Assembly: GCA_033239725.1 (NCBI GenBank)
Contig: BTCW01000003.1
Span: 5,057,501 to 5,121,500 of the forward strand
Direction of reading: 5' to 3'
DNA from: Echinochloa phyllopogon
Taxonomy: Eukaryota > Streptophyta > Magnoliopsida > Poales > Poaceae
DNA: 64,000 bases
In this document: positions 1 to 12,074 of the stretch, piece after piece
Position numbering within the stretch: the first letter of the stretch is position 1
How the letters are laid out: each line of letters begins with the position of its first letter
Notes under the pieces: generated by a model
Databases searched by the model: none
What the model was told of the DNA's origin: nothing
Seen by the model: the letters and a program-made list of their open reading frames with translations, nothing else
Translations under genes and position numbers: made by a program

Positions 1-2
1 CT

Positions 3-374
3 AACTATGCCAATTGTGCCCTCTGTGGTCAGCATGTTGAATCTGTTGATCATCTGTTTCTTGGCTGTGTATTTAGCAGGGAGGTCTGGCACTGGCTGTT
101 CTCCTTGTGCGGTATGTCAGGGATGGATCCTAGCCCTGATCAGCTCTTGGTCGATTGGTGGCTCAAGCGTAGGAGGGCTATACCCAAGGTTCTCAAGCGT
201 CTCTTTGACTCCATGGTACTGCTGGTCGTTTGGGTTCTGTGGACCGAGCGAAATAATAGGATCTTCAGGAGATCAGCTCTTATGCCGGTGGCGCTGCTGC
301 AGAGGATTCTTGAAGAGGCAGAGCTTTGGAGGCGTGCTGGGCTGCTCCGTCAGGACTTTCTGCTGCTCCAGTAG
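3..374 (+). mobile_element. LINE 3' end: reverse-transcriptase zinc-binding (zf-RVT) remnant
   Basis: The frame starting at base 3 reads a zinc-knuckle pattern (CALC, then HLFLGC) followed by a tryptophan-rich tail with VLWTERNNRIF. This is the zf-RVT domain found at the C-terminus of plant L1-type LINE reverse transcriptases. It ends at a stop near 374. The next ~140 bases look like the LINE 3' untranslated region, ending in a hairpin-like AACGTGCTTTGCACGTT and a short A-run near 510. The left side continues beyond the window, so the length of the element is unknown. It is not a host gene. Confidence 0.75.
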
Positions 375-933
375 TTTTCCTGGAGTTTGTTGCTGGTTTT
401 TGTTTTTTCTTTTTTGGTCGGCTTAGCTGCTGCTCAGCGGCTCTTGTACCTTATACTCTGTACTCTTTTCTCCTTAATGAAAAACGTGCTTTGCACGTTC
501 TCTAAAAAAGCGTGTGGTTCCGCTTCGTCATCCTATAAATTAATGATGTGCAAGTTCAACTATCTGCGCTAAAATCTTTAGAAAATGAACATACTCAGAT
601 TCGGTAGGAGGCACAATTCAAAACCTATGAGCCAATTAGCAAACAAACATTTCACAGTTACCACTACAGATGACTTTTCTACATACAAACAGATTAAACA
701 ATACTCTTATCCGAGAAATTAAAACAATCCGATCAAAACCCCCAAAAAAATTACAGAAGCATAGATGCATTAGCCAAATACAAAAGAATCATTAATTCAC
801 AGGTGCAATTTAATCAGATTGCCAAGTTATCACGGCGAAGCTGTTAATAATTGAATCGAATATATACTATATATCTACAACAACAACAACAACGAAGGAC
901 AGCATCATAATGTCATATCCTCCGACAGATCGA

Positions 934-1446
934 TCATCTACCTCCTAGCGCGGCGAAGCCTCCGCCGCGCATCATCTGCTTGAACTCGGTGAAGTCGACG
1001 CGGCCGTCGCCGTCGGCGTCGACCTTGCTGATCATCTTGCGGCAGTCCTCGGCGGTGCGCCCCTGCTTGAGGCCGAGGCTGGCCAGCACGGACCGGAGCT
1101 CCTCGACGGTGATGTAGCCGTCGCCGTTCTGGTCGAAGACGTTGAACGCCTCCCGCATGTCCTCCTCCTCGTCGTGCTTATGATTCTCGCCGCCGTCGCC
1201 GACGACGGAGCGGTAGAGGACTCCGAACTCCTCGACGTCCACGCACCCGTCGCCGTTGGCGTCGACCCTGCCCATGGTGGCGTCGAGCTCGGCGTCGGGG
1301 ATGTAGATGCCCAGGTTCCTGAACGACTCGCCCAGCTCCTTCTTGGTGATCTGCCCGTCGCCGTTCTTGTCGAACATCTTGAACACCTTCTTCAGCTCCG
1401 ACGAGTCCATGCTGCTGCTGCTCGTTGCCGGCCTCTCTTCCTGCAT
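934..1446 (-). CDS. calmodulin-like protein (CML), four EF-hands
   Basis: An intronless 170-residue Ca2+-sensor protein, somewhat longer than calmodulin (149). Four canonical 12-residue EF-hand loops are visible: DKNGDGQITKKE (26-37), DANGDGCVDVEE (62-73), DQNGDGYITVEE (105-116) and DADGDGRVDFTE (143-154). All keep the position-1 Asp and position-12 Glu needed for Ca2+ binding. The two lobes are joined by an acidic, His-containing linker (about 80-97). The first Met gives a 12-residue Ser-rich leader; a second Met at residue 13 is an alternative start. There is no Cys-rich or CaaX tail, so it is probably soluble and cytosolic or nuclear. It should bind Ca2+ and relay the signal to target proteins that cannot be identified here. 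AT-rich sequence with a TATATATA run lies upstream near 1704-1714. The CML subfamily was not fixed. Confidence 0.93.
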   Translation of the reverse strand: MQEERPATSSSSMDSSELKKVFKMFDKNGDGQITKKELGESFRNLGIYIPDAELDATMGRVDANGDGCVDVEEFGVLYRSVVGDGGENHKHDEEEDMREAFNVFDQNGDGYITVEELRSVLASLGLKQGRTAEDCRKMISKVDADGDGRVDFTEFKQMMRGGGFAALGGR

Positions 1447-1860
1447 GTATGCGTGCTCAGCTCCACGGATCGATCGATCAGCCTAGCTCTGTTGATTTGC
1501 CTTCTTGATATGTTGTAAATTAATAAATGGGAGGGAAGAAGGATTGGTTGGTAACTAAATGGTTTTTTCTGTTCACCAGAGAATTTGGTTGGTTGGCAAA
1601 TGGTTTTGTTCACCGGAGAAGGAAATGTTGTGTGGTGTGGAGGAAATTGTGGTGTCTATCTTTGTCATGTATGAGACGGCTATTTTTGTATGTTGTTTTA
1701 GTCGCTATATATATAGAGATTATTTCTCGTTGTGTCAGATGTGAGAAGAAAACCAAACACGTGCGTGAGACAGCTCCAGCTCCTATTTTAGGCTTAACTG
1801 TTCTAGATTTGTATAGATGGTTCACAAACACTGATCATCGTATTTTTTAAAAAACTTGCA
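1447..1860. other. upstream region of the CML gene
   Basis: No coding sequence seen. It holds two near-copies of a 'GGTTGG..AATGG' stretch (about 1545-1610) and a TATATATA run at 1704-1714 that could serve the minus-strand CML gene. Nothing else is recognisable. Confidence 0.5.
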
Positions 1861-1869
1861 GGAGCACTG

Positions 1870-2235
1870 CTATATCATCTCAGGAGAAGCATGCGAGTTC
1901 TTATAGGAGGATATTACATAAAAGGATTACGCACAATCTCATAAACAAAAAGATACACAGAGGCTAAGCAATTTCATGGCCACCAATCCAGGTTCCTCCA
2001 GTTCCAGAGTCAATTGCTCGAGCCTCAAAAGTGCCTCGATTATTCTGCTTCCAAACATTCCAAGTAGTATACATGATACATGAGAAGAACAGCTTTGACA
2101 CACCTCATTGCACAGACTGGATTCCAGGGCCAGTTCCTTGCGCTGAGTTTGTCTGCTGTGAGCAATTTACTCAGCACTAGCAGCCATGCAAAGAACTTGT
2201 GCTTGATGTGCCTGTGCTTTCCAGATCACAATTCC
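1870..2235 (-). mobile_element. LINE remnant (zf-RVT domain) on the minus strand
   Basis: Reading the minus strand from about 2220 gives KFFAWLLVLSKLLTADKLSA followed by WPWNPVC. This is the characteristic start of the plant LINE zf-RVT domain. A separate frame further on reads TTWNVWKQNNRGTFE, matching the conserved 'W.VW..RN.R.F' tail. A frame change lies between the two blocks, so the copy is degenerate. It lies just 3' of the LRR gene and could be part of that gene's transcribed tail. Confidence 0.65.
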
Positions 2236-2557
2236 ACAACCATCTGAGCGCAGAGATCAAGATCAGGAATCCCCAATCATCCAAATTTTACTATCTACTG
2301 TAAGACATCCATTAGATTGTCTCATCTCAGAGTCAAAAGCTTTGATATATCCAACTTGAGGAACAAATTCAAAAGTATCCACCCTTTCATGCCTCTAGTC
2401 GCACCATTCCTATCCAATGTCAGCCCCACCCCCACACACACAACGACAAATCACGACCACATGCAGTCTGTCCAGATGACACAACAAATACATCATTAAC
2501 AGCATTGCTCCTAGTAGACAAAAGCAGCATTACACAGCTACACAATACATACTATGT

Positions 2558-5500
2558 CACGGGTCATCATCGTATGGAGAATGAGTGGCGAAGTTTGATG
2601 GGACAACCAGGATTGGCTCTCCATGCTTCTTGAATTCAAGGAATGCAGGAAAAATATCGCCTGACAAATGAAAGTTGCCAGTCAGATCCACTCGCTCCAA
2701 ATGACCTAAAACAAAGAAAAGACCCGTTAGTTATCAACCAATCCCCATTGTCTGGTGCCTATACGAATTCACATTGAATGTACTTAAGCAACAAAGGAGA
2801 AATTAGTAAATTATTTATTTTCTTATTACATTTCCTCTGCTTCAAGGTGTTACAAATGACCTCCAATGATTCAGGTGGTAATATGTTGGCTGCTGCATTG
2901 ACCGAGACAAGGTTTGGTGCTTGCAATATTAATTTGGAAACAAAATATGCTGCTCTGATCCCACCACGATTCTTACTGCAATATATAAACAAAGCCAGTG
3001 AGGAAGCTGAAAATATATTGAATTCGAATGGCAGTGTTTGTTTCTACCTGATGTTGATATGGGAAAGAGCTACTTCCATTGGCGATGCTTCCTCGAGTAT
3101 TTGGAAACCTAATGCTCCCAAGTCAATATCTTCAACATTTAGATCCCTCACATGTGAACCCAAGAATTTGGCCAACACAGCTGCCACAGAACTGCAAGTG
3201 CACTTCAATTAACAGACAAACATAAGTGAAAACAACACGATAAAATGCATGAAAAGAGATACTACTCACCTCCCTAAAGGATTGTCTGCTATAGATAGCA
3301 CATCAAGTGGTTGATTAGCAGATGTGAGGCACTCAAGAAGTTTACTGACACCAATACTCGACAAGTCACAATTCTCCATTCTTAACCTCAAAAGTGGATT
3401 TTCCTTTTGAATAGCCCATGAAATAAAAGGGATCAACGATCTACAATTTTGTGTGCAGCTGTTGAGTGCTTGAGTAACTCAACAATAAACAGTTTAAACG
3501 TGGCAACAATTTATCACAAATACTCAGGATTACTTTGCATATACAGTTGATGATATCCGGAGGAAACTGAAGACAAACTTGATGACATAATTCTACTTTC
3601 TGCATTAATTACACCAGAGTACAGATGGGTATTCTGTTATTCAGCCAGTACCTGATACCTTCATCCATGATTGGATTGCCACTTATATCTAAATCCCTTA
3701 AGTTTGGCATTTTTATTAGAATTTTGTGAAGATCTACAACATCATCCTCTTGCAAATTATTTCCCCTGGAATGATGAGAATCAAGAAATGTGAAACACAC
3801 AATTAGTCCATCAGAAATTTGAAACAGTCAGAAACAGAAGTCTAACAGCTAAGTTATGGTAAGGACAAAGTAGTACCTCAGGTTAAGAATGGACAGAGAT
3901 TTCAAGGAAATATCTGATTTCAGTGTTAATGAGCTTGTAGAACTTTTGTTCACCTTGGAAAGCCAGCCTGCAATCTACAAGAAACACTCAATTTAACAGT
4001 AGAGAAGATGTAAAAGGAAAAAAAAAAGGTTTTCCTGGCAACCCACATTGTTTTCTGATATCTCAAGAGTTTGTAAACCACATGACGACTCAAGGAGAGT
4101 GTGAATAATCATTTGAGCAAATGATGACTGCATCTTAGTATCATGGAGTGACAGCAAGTGCAACGACCTGAACAATCATAAAAGTATAACATTGTTTACA
4201 TGTTTCATGTTGCAATTAATTCCATTAACTATCGATACAACATATGCATATAAGTGGTGGATACTAGTTCAGGAACACGTAAGTGGTGAATGCTCTATGA
4301 TTAATACTAATGGCAAGCTGCCGTAGAACAATAAAGAAACTAAAGATATGGTTCACTTTTTTTCTCAATCCCTAATATATATTAAAATATAGAATCAGCA
4401 GGCTTACTTGCCAGATGACAGAAAATGTAACAGACCATCAGAAACGGTCGGAGGCTTGGTTTCACAGATACGAGATGATTTAATACTAAATTGTTTGATT
4501 CCATGGCTTTGACATCCCTTTTGTAAAACAGCCTTGCAAATTTTATCCATGACAGCAGGATAAAGCTGGCAGTGAATGAATTCAAGGGATATCAGTGTCT
4601 CCGCATGGCAGCTCAGAAGTAGACATACACCATTAACCTGTCAATAAAAATTCAGAAGGAATGTAAACACCCTGGAGCCATTTATATCTTACTATTATAT
4701 CACTAAAAGAACCATACAACGCATGGAAAACTAGACATCAAAGGGAATGACAGTGCCAACAAAATTTAATGACTAACAATTCAGAACATTGTTTCAGCTT
4801 TTGATATATACTTCTTATTTGGACTGCTTATTCACCTAGCCTTAGGTCCCATAAATTAAGACAGCACATGTAAAAATAAACTGGGGAATTATTCTATATT
4901 TCTTAGGGTTGAGAGAACTATTGTGCACATGAAACAAAAAATAAAATGGTGAGCATTTCTTTTATGCTTTCAGCTGATTCTAGAAAACGGTTATGATGCT
5001 GTACATTGTTATTCCAGATGAAATGTTATGCGGCGGCAAATGTATTATCACCGGCATAAGATTACCTGAGGCTCTGATATAATTCTTATGAACATTAATC
5101 TTTCCAGCTTGCAATGTTGAAGCAAGTCCTGAGAGACAAAGCATTACCAGCGGTCAAAGTACAATCGTCTGAACATCAAATAAATGGTTCACCAAATTTT
5201 AATAGATATGCATTAATCTGGATAGTAAATGTATTCTGGAACCATGTATAAACACAGTTGTGCCGATGATGTAGAAACCCCATTTGACAAAACAACATGG
5301 ATGCATACACAAGGGCATAATCGAACCAACAAATTCACAATATCAGCTATATAAGGAGCTCTAAGCTAATCAGAAGTTAAGCACTTACATAAGTTTCTGC
5401 AGCGCAAAGAACGCCTTGCAGTCTCAAGCACCTGGAAATAACGAGCAAAGCTGATATTAATGAACTACTTGACTAAAAAACACAGCAGGTCCAATTAGAT

Positions 5501-7020
5501 CCATTGTTACATCAACACTGTAGGACATATAACATTGCACATCCAAATTATTATATCAAAGTTATCAATCCCATGTCTTAATGAGTTGAACATTCATAAT
5601 CGGTGAGTGCTGCATGAAAGATAAAAAAAAAGTTGGGCTAAAATGAGAAATGAATATGAACAATAGTCGTCAATGCTGGCACCTTGCATAGCAACCAAAT
5701 CTGGTTAGTTGATATGTTAATCCTGAATGCTGTTGAGATGTGTCCTCTCTGTGGTAGATGGAATTCATTATTTTAGCTGCTAAATCATGAATAAAAATTA
5801 GAAATATCATCACTGCAGTACATGGGTTATCATAACTTTGGGTGATAAAGATAATTTCAAATAATTAGTGTCACTTCTGATAATCTAAACAACAAAAAAA
5901 ACAAAGTCAATTCAATAACTGGTGTCACAGAGTTAGGTAAATGTATTTTTCATATAATTTATGTTTTGTTTCTAAAACTAAACTACACGGCAGATAGCAA
6001 TTAGTCAGTTAACCAAGCAACATAACAAACAAGTAACAATATGGTAAATATGTCAGGAAGGAATTCTTGATGCTGACCTGGTATGCTCAACTCACTAATA
6101 ACTCCACAAAAAGAAGGAAGCAAGGCACTCTCTGCAGCTTCATCCAGGCACCTGGTAAGGGTAACAAAACAAAAGCTCATAGGTGACGAAGATGTTAACA
6201 CATTTCATTCATAAAACCTGATCACAAATCATCCAAAACATACTCTTGTAAATGCTTTTCCCAGTACTGTTGCTGCCAATCCACAGTTACCACATTATCA
6301 TGCCCAGACTTAACACTGAGGGGCCAGCGCCGTTTGAACAACGATTGCCAAGACGTGTTGAAATCTTCGCACCTAAAATCGCCATGTCAAATATTGGAAC
6401 CAAAACACTGACGATTGACAAAATCTTGAACCAAAACACTCATGTGAAAACCTTGAACGTTTTGTCCCCCGTCTGTCACCATCTTGCCTTCCAAATACAG
6501 CAGTAGTATCAGCACAAGAGCAGCATCTGGCATGGGGCAATTATTATAAGCATAACGAAAATGCACGATTTTGTCAGAGAAAACACGCAGTGACACTGCA
6601 GATGTAGAACAGGAGCAAGAAATGAATCGGGCACAAGAAGGAATGGAGCCTTCTCGTTGCTGTGTACAAATTGGGGGAGAAGGGGAGAGGCGGAGGTTGG
6701 AACCTGGCATGGGCGGCGTGATGGAGCGACTCGAGCGCGGCGGGAGAGAGCCGGGACGCCAGCCGGTGCAGAAGCTCCCAGGGAAGCGCCTCCGCCACTT
6801 GCTCCGGCCCCAGGTGGTCGTCCTCCGCCTCCCCTACGCCTTCTTCTGCGAAACCCCCGGGACAACCACCGCCGCTGTATTCTCCTGGCCATCCAGTTCG
6901 CCCCGCGCTCGCGCTGTCGCGGGTGAGACGGGCAGCGACCGCGTCCAGGCACAGCGAAAGCAAGCTTGGTGCTGGAGCCTCCGCCGCCGCCGCCAACTCC
7001 TCCGTGCCGAGCTCAGCCAT
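2558..7020 (-). CDS. leucine-rich-repeat (RNI-like) protein, 13 exons
   Basis: A spliced gene rebuilt from splice sites with continuous reading frame. Exons (minus strand, 5' to 3'): 7020-6704, 6151-6078, 5779-5683, 5431-5389, 5128-5066, 4637-4408, 4167-4047, 3974-3877, 3775-3652, 3440-3270, 3191-3048, 2975-2830, 2705-2558. Together they code for 591 residues. The N-terminus (about 70-100) has an F-box-like LPWELLHRLASRLSPAALESL stretch. The rest is irregular leucine-rich repeats of the ribonuclease-inhibitor type, for example NLRDLDISGNPIMDEG, LQTLEISENNV and PLDVLSIADNP. The solenoid suggests a protein-protein interaction role, nuclear or cytosolic; no catalytic residues were seen. The 3' end of exon 1 is the least certain boundary: a donor at 6703, or one about 40 bases further at the GTACAC near 6666, both keep frame. 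The start is GC-rich and the introns AT-rich, as usual in grasses. No characterised orthologue was recognised. Confidence 0.8.
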
Positions 7021-7611
7021 GCCCGTGCGCTACGCCACCCTGGCTTCCCGCGAACAATCCCTGCGCCGCCGTACGGCTGGCTGCTCCCCCTCCGCCGCCG
7101 CTGCCGCCGTTTCGCCTGGGAGGACGCAGGAGAGAGGGCGACGGTGAATCCTGTGGTGGCCGTTCTTTTGGGCTTGGTGGGCCTTATTTGTGAGATGTAG
7201 ATTTATGGGCCTTATTTCTGAGACGGAGCTTGGTGGCCCAATGCCGACTACTTGTAGGCCCAGATCAGAGTTCGCGATGCAGATTTTGTTCGTGCATAAA
7301 AAGACATCACGTCCATGGAGAAATATCTTCATGGATTTTTGTTTTTTTTGTGGAAGCAAGGGCTAATGGAATTTGACAACACGCTATGATCATGAGAAGC
7401 TCTTCGGCAGACTAGAGTTCATTCCCATTATTTGACAACGACGACATACCAAACTGGAACATACATGGCATTGGCACCAGTACATGGGACTATGCATGCC
7501 CAAATAATATTACTACCTACACTCATCATTCACTTTTATTTTAAATGTTGACACTCTTATTCTAAAGCACGTACACGCGCCACATTCTTCGTGCTTGCCA
7601 AACATTATGAA

Positions 7612-10600
7612 TCAGTTGGCGACCAAAGTTGGCTCAAGGATCTTCCTGTTAACATTTTTGGCGGCACCGTTGAAGTCTCTAAACCACTTGGCTGATTTCT
7701 TCATGTGGCGCTTGTAGCCATCGTTGTGGTCGACATAGATGAGGCCGAACCGTGAGGTGTAGCCGCTACCCCACTCGAAGTTGTCCAGCAGAGACCAGGT
7801 GAAGTGGCCGCGCACGTCCGCCCCACAGCTGCAAGCACACACACGCATGCAACATACTCTCATCTTATAATTCAAATCAAATTAAAGCTTGTATATATGT
7901 TACCAAATTGAAATGAACTAAATCTATGTTTAGTTTTAGCGTTGGTAATTAATTACGTACTCTATTGCCTCTTTGACGGCTGAGATGTGACGCTGGAGGT
8001 AATCTAGCCTCCTGTCGTCATTCAGTGCAGCTTCCATACTTAACGGTTCCACGTCGGCGATCCCTACAACAACAAATACTAATTAAGTTAAATGGGTCCA
8101 TCAAAAGATCCCCGGCCCGTTAACCATGTTATTATTGTAGTTACCGTTCTCAGTTATGTACACGGGTGGGTTTCCGTATTTCTCCTTCATGATCATAAGG
8201 AGGTCCCTTAGGCCTTTCGGGTATGAAAAAATCCAATAAGTTCCGGTCTGCAAATTGAGGCAAGAATGTGAAATAAAGAAGGTATAATAATGTTTGTGTG
8301 AGACCAGTTCTATATAAGACAAGATTTTGCTAACAAAAATCTAAATTATCAGCATATATAGCATACATTTTGAAAACAAATTAACTAATTAAGTAGGATT
8401 GTAGGAAGGTACGTACTTTAGGACCAATAGGATTCCCACCAGAGCCTTCGACTGGTTGATCAAACAGAAGGATATATAACAAATGCACGCGGTTAATATG
8501 AGAACGTCGAATTTTCTTAATATATGGAACTATGAAGCAGTATATATAGGGGCTCTCCCTATAGGCAGCTGGCGAGAGCCCCCTCCGCCCCGGTCCCACC
8601 CCCACCCCACATCTTATCCCCTCCGCAGCACTGCTCGTGCTGATCCGCCCGCCGACCCGCCGCGCAAGAGAGCATCGCCGTTCTCGCCGCCGCTCACGCC
8701 AGCCCACTCGCCCCCGCCGCCCACGCCAGCCCAGGCTCCGGCGGCGTCCCCGCCGCCTCCGCCGCCGCCCTCCGCTGCCGCTCCCACACTAACCTCTTCT
8801 TCTGGTTCTTCTTCATGGTGTCTTCTTCAACTCCGGCCACTATCCCCCGCCGCCCGCGCCGCCCTCCACCACCGCCCACACTAACCTCTCCTCTCCCTCA
8901 CCCTTCTCTTCCTCAATTTCGGATCCACAAGCTCCCCTGCCGCCGCCGCCGCCCCTCCCAGCTCCTGCGGCGCCACCGCCGCCGGATCCACCACCCACTC
9001 GACCGCCGCCGGCCCTAACTGCTTCGGCCGTGATGCCCCCGCCACCCCGAACCTGGCCCGACCACCCTCCTCCACCACCCGCGGCGGTCGGCGCCACCGC
9101 CGCCTCGCCGTCCCGCCCAGCGCCCGCCGCCACCGCTGGTCCTCTAGCCTCCCCCGGCCATCCTCTAGGTCCGGCGACCATGGATGACCTCCCGGCCCCA
9201 AACCCCAACCCTAAACACTAACCCGAATCAGAGCTCGCCGGAGTTGGACGGCCCCAAACCCCGAAACCCTAACCCCAACCCTAAACCCTAACCCGAATCG
9301 GAGCTCGCCGGAGTTGGATTCATCGCCGGAGAAGAGGAGGAGGTCGCCGGAGTCGATGGCTTGATTTTGTTACTTCTTCGGTTGGATTGTTACCTTCTCT
9401 GTTTTTTCCCTTTTTTGGTTGTTGTTTTCCTTGGACAGCTGATTCCCTTCCAAATTAAAGGGGCTCTCCATGTAAGCCTAAATGGAGAGGGCTCTCCATC
9501 TAGATTTTGGGTATATTAATTAGTCCTCAACCATGTATATTTTCTTACTTGGAAGATCAGCGTAGATGTCGTCAGTGTTCAACCCTGGCTCGAATTTTGG
9601 TGACATGTCGAAGTGCTTGGCGAACCTGGAGGTGTAGTAGTTGAGCGCCAACATGTTATAGGAACCAGCTAGCTTCTTTTGCTCGTCCTCAGTGAAGTAG
9701 GGTAGCCGATCCCTGATCAAGGATCTCATGGAGAAGGGGTAGTCACCACGAACCACCGGCTCCAAGAACCATCCCAGATTGTAGTCGATGGCTCTTTCTT
9801 GTGCCTGTTCATCGAGGAACGTATTTTCGTATGGCTCGTAACCCATTACGTCAAATGCTATCCCTATTTGTCCATCTTCACCCTGCATGCAATATATATC
9901 ATCTATAGTATATTACCAACCTATATTATTAATTTAATTTGCTAGAGTGTGCATGCATGTGTCGTGTTTCATGTATGAGTGTACCTTGTAATGCTTGTTG
10001 AACAGATCAACAGCCTCAGCATGAGCAAGGAGGATGTGGTGCCCAGCAAGGTATGGCTCGGTGAGCGAGTCTCCATGTGGGATGGCACAGTCACGCCCTG
10101 GTGTGCACCGCCCAGGGGCGTGCTCCCCCGTTCCATAGGCAAAACAACAATATGTGTGTGGCTCGTTAAAGGTGAACCAGTGCTTCACCTTGTCGCCGAA
10201 GTGCTCAAAGCACAACCGAGCGAAGTCTGTATAATCTTTTCTGCAAAGTTGCAAAGCCGAAATGATATGATGTACAGAGGTAAATAGTTATGTTCTACAT
10301 CAATAATTTTTTTATTTGTTGGGAGGAGTGAGAACCAGTAGAATAAATTAGATTCTATTGTTCATATAATTATTCCAACTGCCTACTTACACAATCTGCC
10401 GATTTAAGAAGCCGCCATACTTGTCTTCCAGTGCTTGAGGGGTGTCCCAGTGGAAAATTGTTACATATGGCTCTATGCCTGAGTAGCAATAAGTAACGAG
10501 TTGTGTAAACTTTTGTGCATTGTACTACTAAATTCTTCCCCCAGCTAGTTACTAATCGAAGGAGCTGCAGGAAAGAAAATTGATAGTTCTTTAGTTAAAT

Positions 10601-11989
10601 AATGTTTTCACCATTCTTTTTCAACAAGTTGATCAAGTTTTTGTAGTACTGGATGCCTTCATGGTTTATGCCACCTTCGATCGTCCCCTCTGAAAACCAT
10701 AAGATGTGTTCAAATTAGCACTGTAAAATCTAGCACACTTAAATCGTAAATAATGTTTTCAACATTATTCTCTTTCAACACTGTTATTGTTTCTAACTTA
10801 TTCGCCGTACAAAAACGGTTATGTTCTGTACTTACTTGGCAATATTCTCGGCCAAGAGATGGAGAACCTATATGCATCCATGCCCATTTGCTTCAGCATT
10901 TTGACATCATCCTGTAGGTCACAAATAATGCTGACATAATATACTACTAAAACATATGCATATTCCTTCAGTATTTAACACTTTCTTGAAGACAAATATT
11001 TTAATCTATCTACTTGTGATTCCCTTATGTTTAACACTTTTGTTAAGATAAATATTCCAATTTGCAAGATAAATTAAGTATTCTAATTTGCAATATAAAT
11101 TGTTAAAAGTATTTCACGTTTCATCAATGTGACTGCAGTATTTGTGTTCTGGATCTTCCAATGCTGAGCTGCCCTGCATTGCAACAGGTGGAACTCCAAC
11201 TACATTTGGGGAGCATCTCGGTAGTTAATATATGACATCTTGGTACTTACTTTATACTGATAGTAGGAGTTCACTGCAACATTCCCATTGCTCCCATCGG
11301 CTATCCTATCTGTTCATATACATACACGTGAAAGAAAGGATTCAGGAATGAATGGCATCATCTTGCTAATACAGCTTACATATATAAATAACAAACAAAA
11401 ATAATAAGGCTGGCTATATATATTACCCGGATGATTTTGGCTGAAGGTGTCCCAGGCGCTTGGCCCCTTGCCACCTTCATTCCAAGCGCCTTCAACCTAC
11501 ACAGATGCATGACATATATAATATATACATTTGTGCATATCAAACACATCATTGACGTGCATTCTGATACTGTATTTTTTTCTCTGAGATATTAGTTAAC
11601 GCTACTAGGTTCCTTTCAATTAACATAGACATATACATTATATTTGTGCTAGAAAAATAGTTAAAAATGAACTAATTTGTTTGTCCTAAACGTCATATAT
11701 TTAAGGATGGAGGGAGTACTTGGTAAGCTGAAGTGGAGGCGCCAAACATAAAGTCAGGGCGGAACCAGTCCCTTCTAGGGGTTTGCCAGGGCTTCAGCTT
11801 TTCCCATCCAGCTGCAAGCTCACTGCTTATCCTTTCCGCTCGTGATCTAAGGCTAAGGTTACACCTTCTCTTACTTTTTTGAGATGAAAAAGATAGGTGC
11901 CATGACAAATTGTCACTATTAGGTCCTATATGGCTTCTGATGAGGACAGGATGAGCAGTGTGACTTAGGGCGGAAGCAAGTAGAGCCAT
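7612..11989 (-). CDS. family GH1 beta-glucosidase, plastid-type (dhurrinase/ZmGlu1-like), 12 exons
   Basis: Hydrolyses beta-glucosides of defence compounds or hormones. Exons (minus): 11989-11720, 11496-11427, 11309-11251, 10911-10836, 10689-10612, 10478-10391, 10240-9985, 9882-9549, 8451-8417, 8247-8145, 8063-7961, 7828-7612. They give 562 residues with continuous frame, the usual family length. The general acid/base is Glu240 in TFNEP and the nucleophile Glu455 in ITENG, 215 residues apart as expected. Other GH1 hallmarks are MGMDAYRFSISWPRI, GWFLEPVVRGDYPFSMR and WSLLDNFEW. The first ~60 residues are Ser/Arg-rich and resemble the plastid transit peptides of maize Glu1 and sorghum dhurrinase, so plastid location is inferred. 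I chose the Met at 11989 because an upstream in-frame ATG (12064) overlaps the TATA box. Intron 8 (about 1.1 kb) is filled by a Mutator-like element. Substrate cannot be read from sequence. Confidence 0.88.
8549..9497. mobile_element. Mutator-like element with GC-rich interior (Pack-MULE candidate) in intron 8
   Basis: The ends are imperfect inverted repeats. The left starts GGGGCTCTCC and has TAGGC and GAGAGCCCC within 35 bases; the right end, reverse-complemented, has CTCTCC, TTTAGGC and GGAGAGCCCC in the same order. The interior is very GC-rich (CCGCCG runs, 8600-9200) unlike the AT-rich intron around it. It then shows CCCTAAACCCTAACCC-type stretches and two tandem copies of a segment ending CTCGCCGGAGTTGGA. 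This composition is typical of grass Pack-MULEs that have captured host gene pieces, often 5' exons. No clear 9-bp target duplication was found, so the exact ends are uncertain. Confidence 0.6.
11650..11717 (-). mobile_element. Stowaway-like MITE terminus at the intron-1 donor
   Basis: On the minus strand the intron begins GTACTCCCTCC. The CTCCCTCC motif is the Stowaway terminal signature, next to a TA. Only one end was seen; no matching second end was found inside the intron, so this is a solo terminus or a decayed copy. Confidence 0.45.
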
Positions 11990-12064
11990 TCTTGCTAGCT
12001 GCTGGCTAAAGGTTTTGAGCTGCTTGAGTGGTAGTGAGTTGCCCTTTATGGTAGGCGGGTGCAT

Positions 12065-12074
12065 CTATTTATAG
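12065..12074 (-). promoter_or_regulatory. TATA box of the beta-glucosidase gene
   Basis: The minus strand reads CTATAAATAG, a near-perfect plant TATA box. It lies 76 bases upstream of the chosen ATG and would place the transcription start about 45 bases before it. This rules out the further-upstream in-frame ATG as the start. Confidence 0.65.

Noticed and set aside
7961..8063. Possible frameshift in beta-glucosidase exon 11
   Set aside because: Recounting gives a 103-base exon that joins both neighbours in frame; no lesion is needed.
9200..9300. CCCTAAA tracts suggesting an interstitial telomere
   Set aside because: Only a few imperfect units mixed with CCCCAAACCCC and coding-like sequence; fits the interior of a Mutator-like element.
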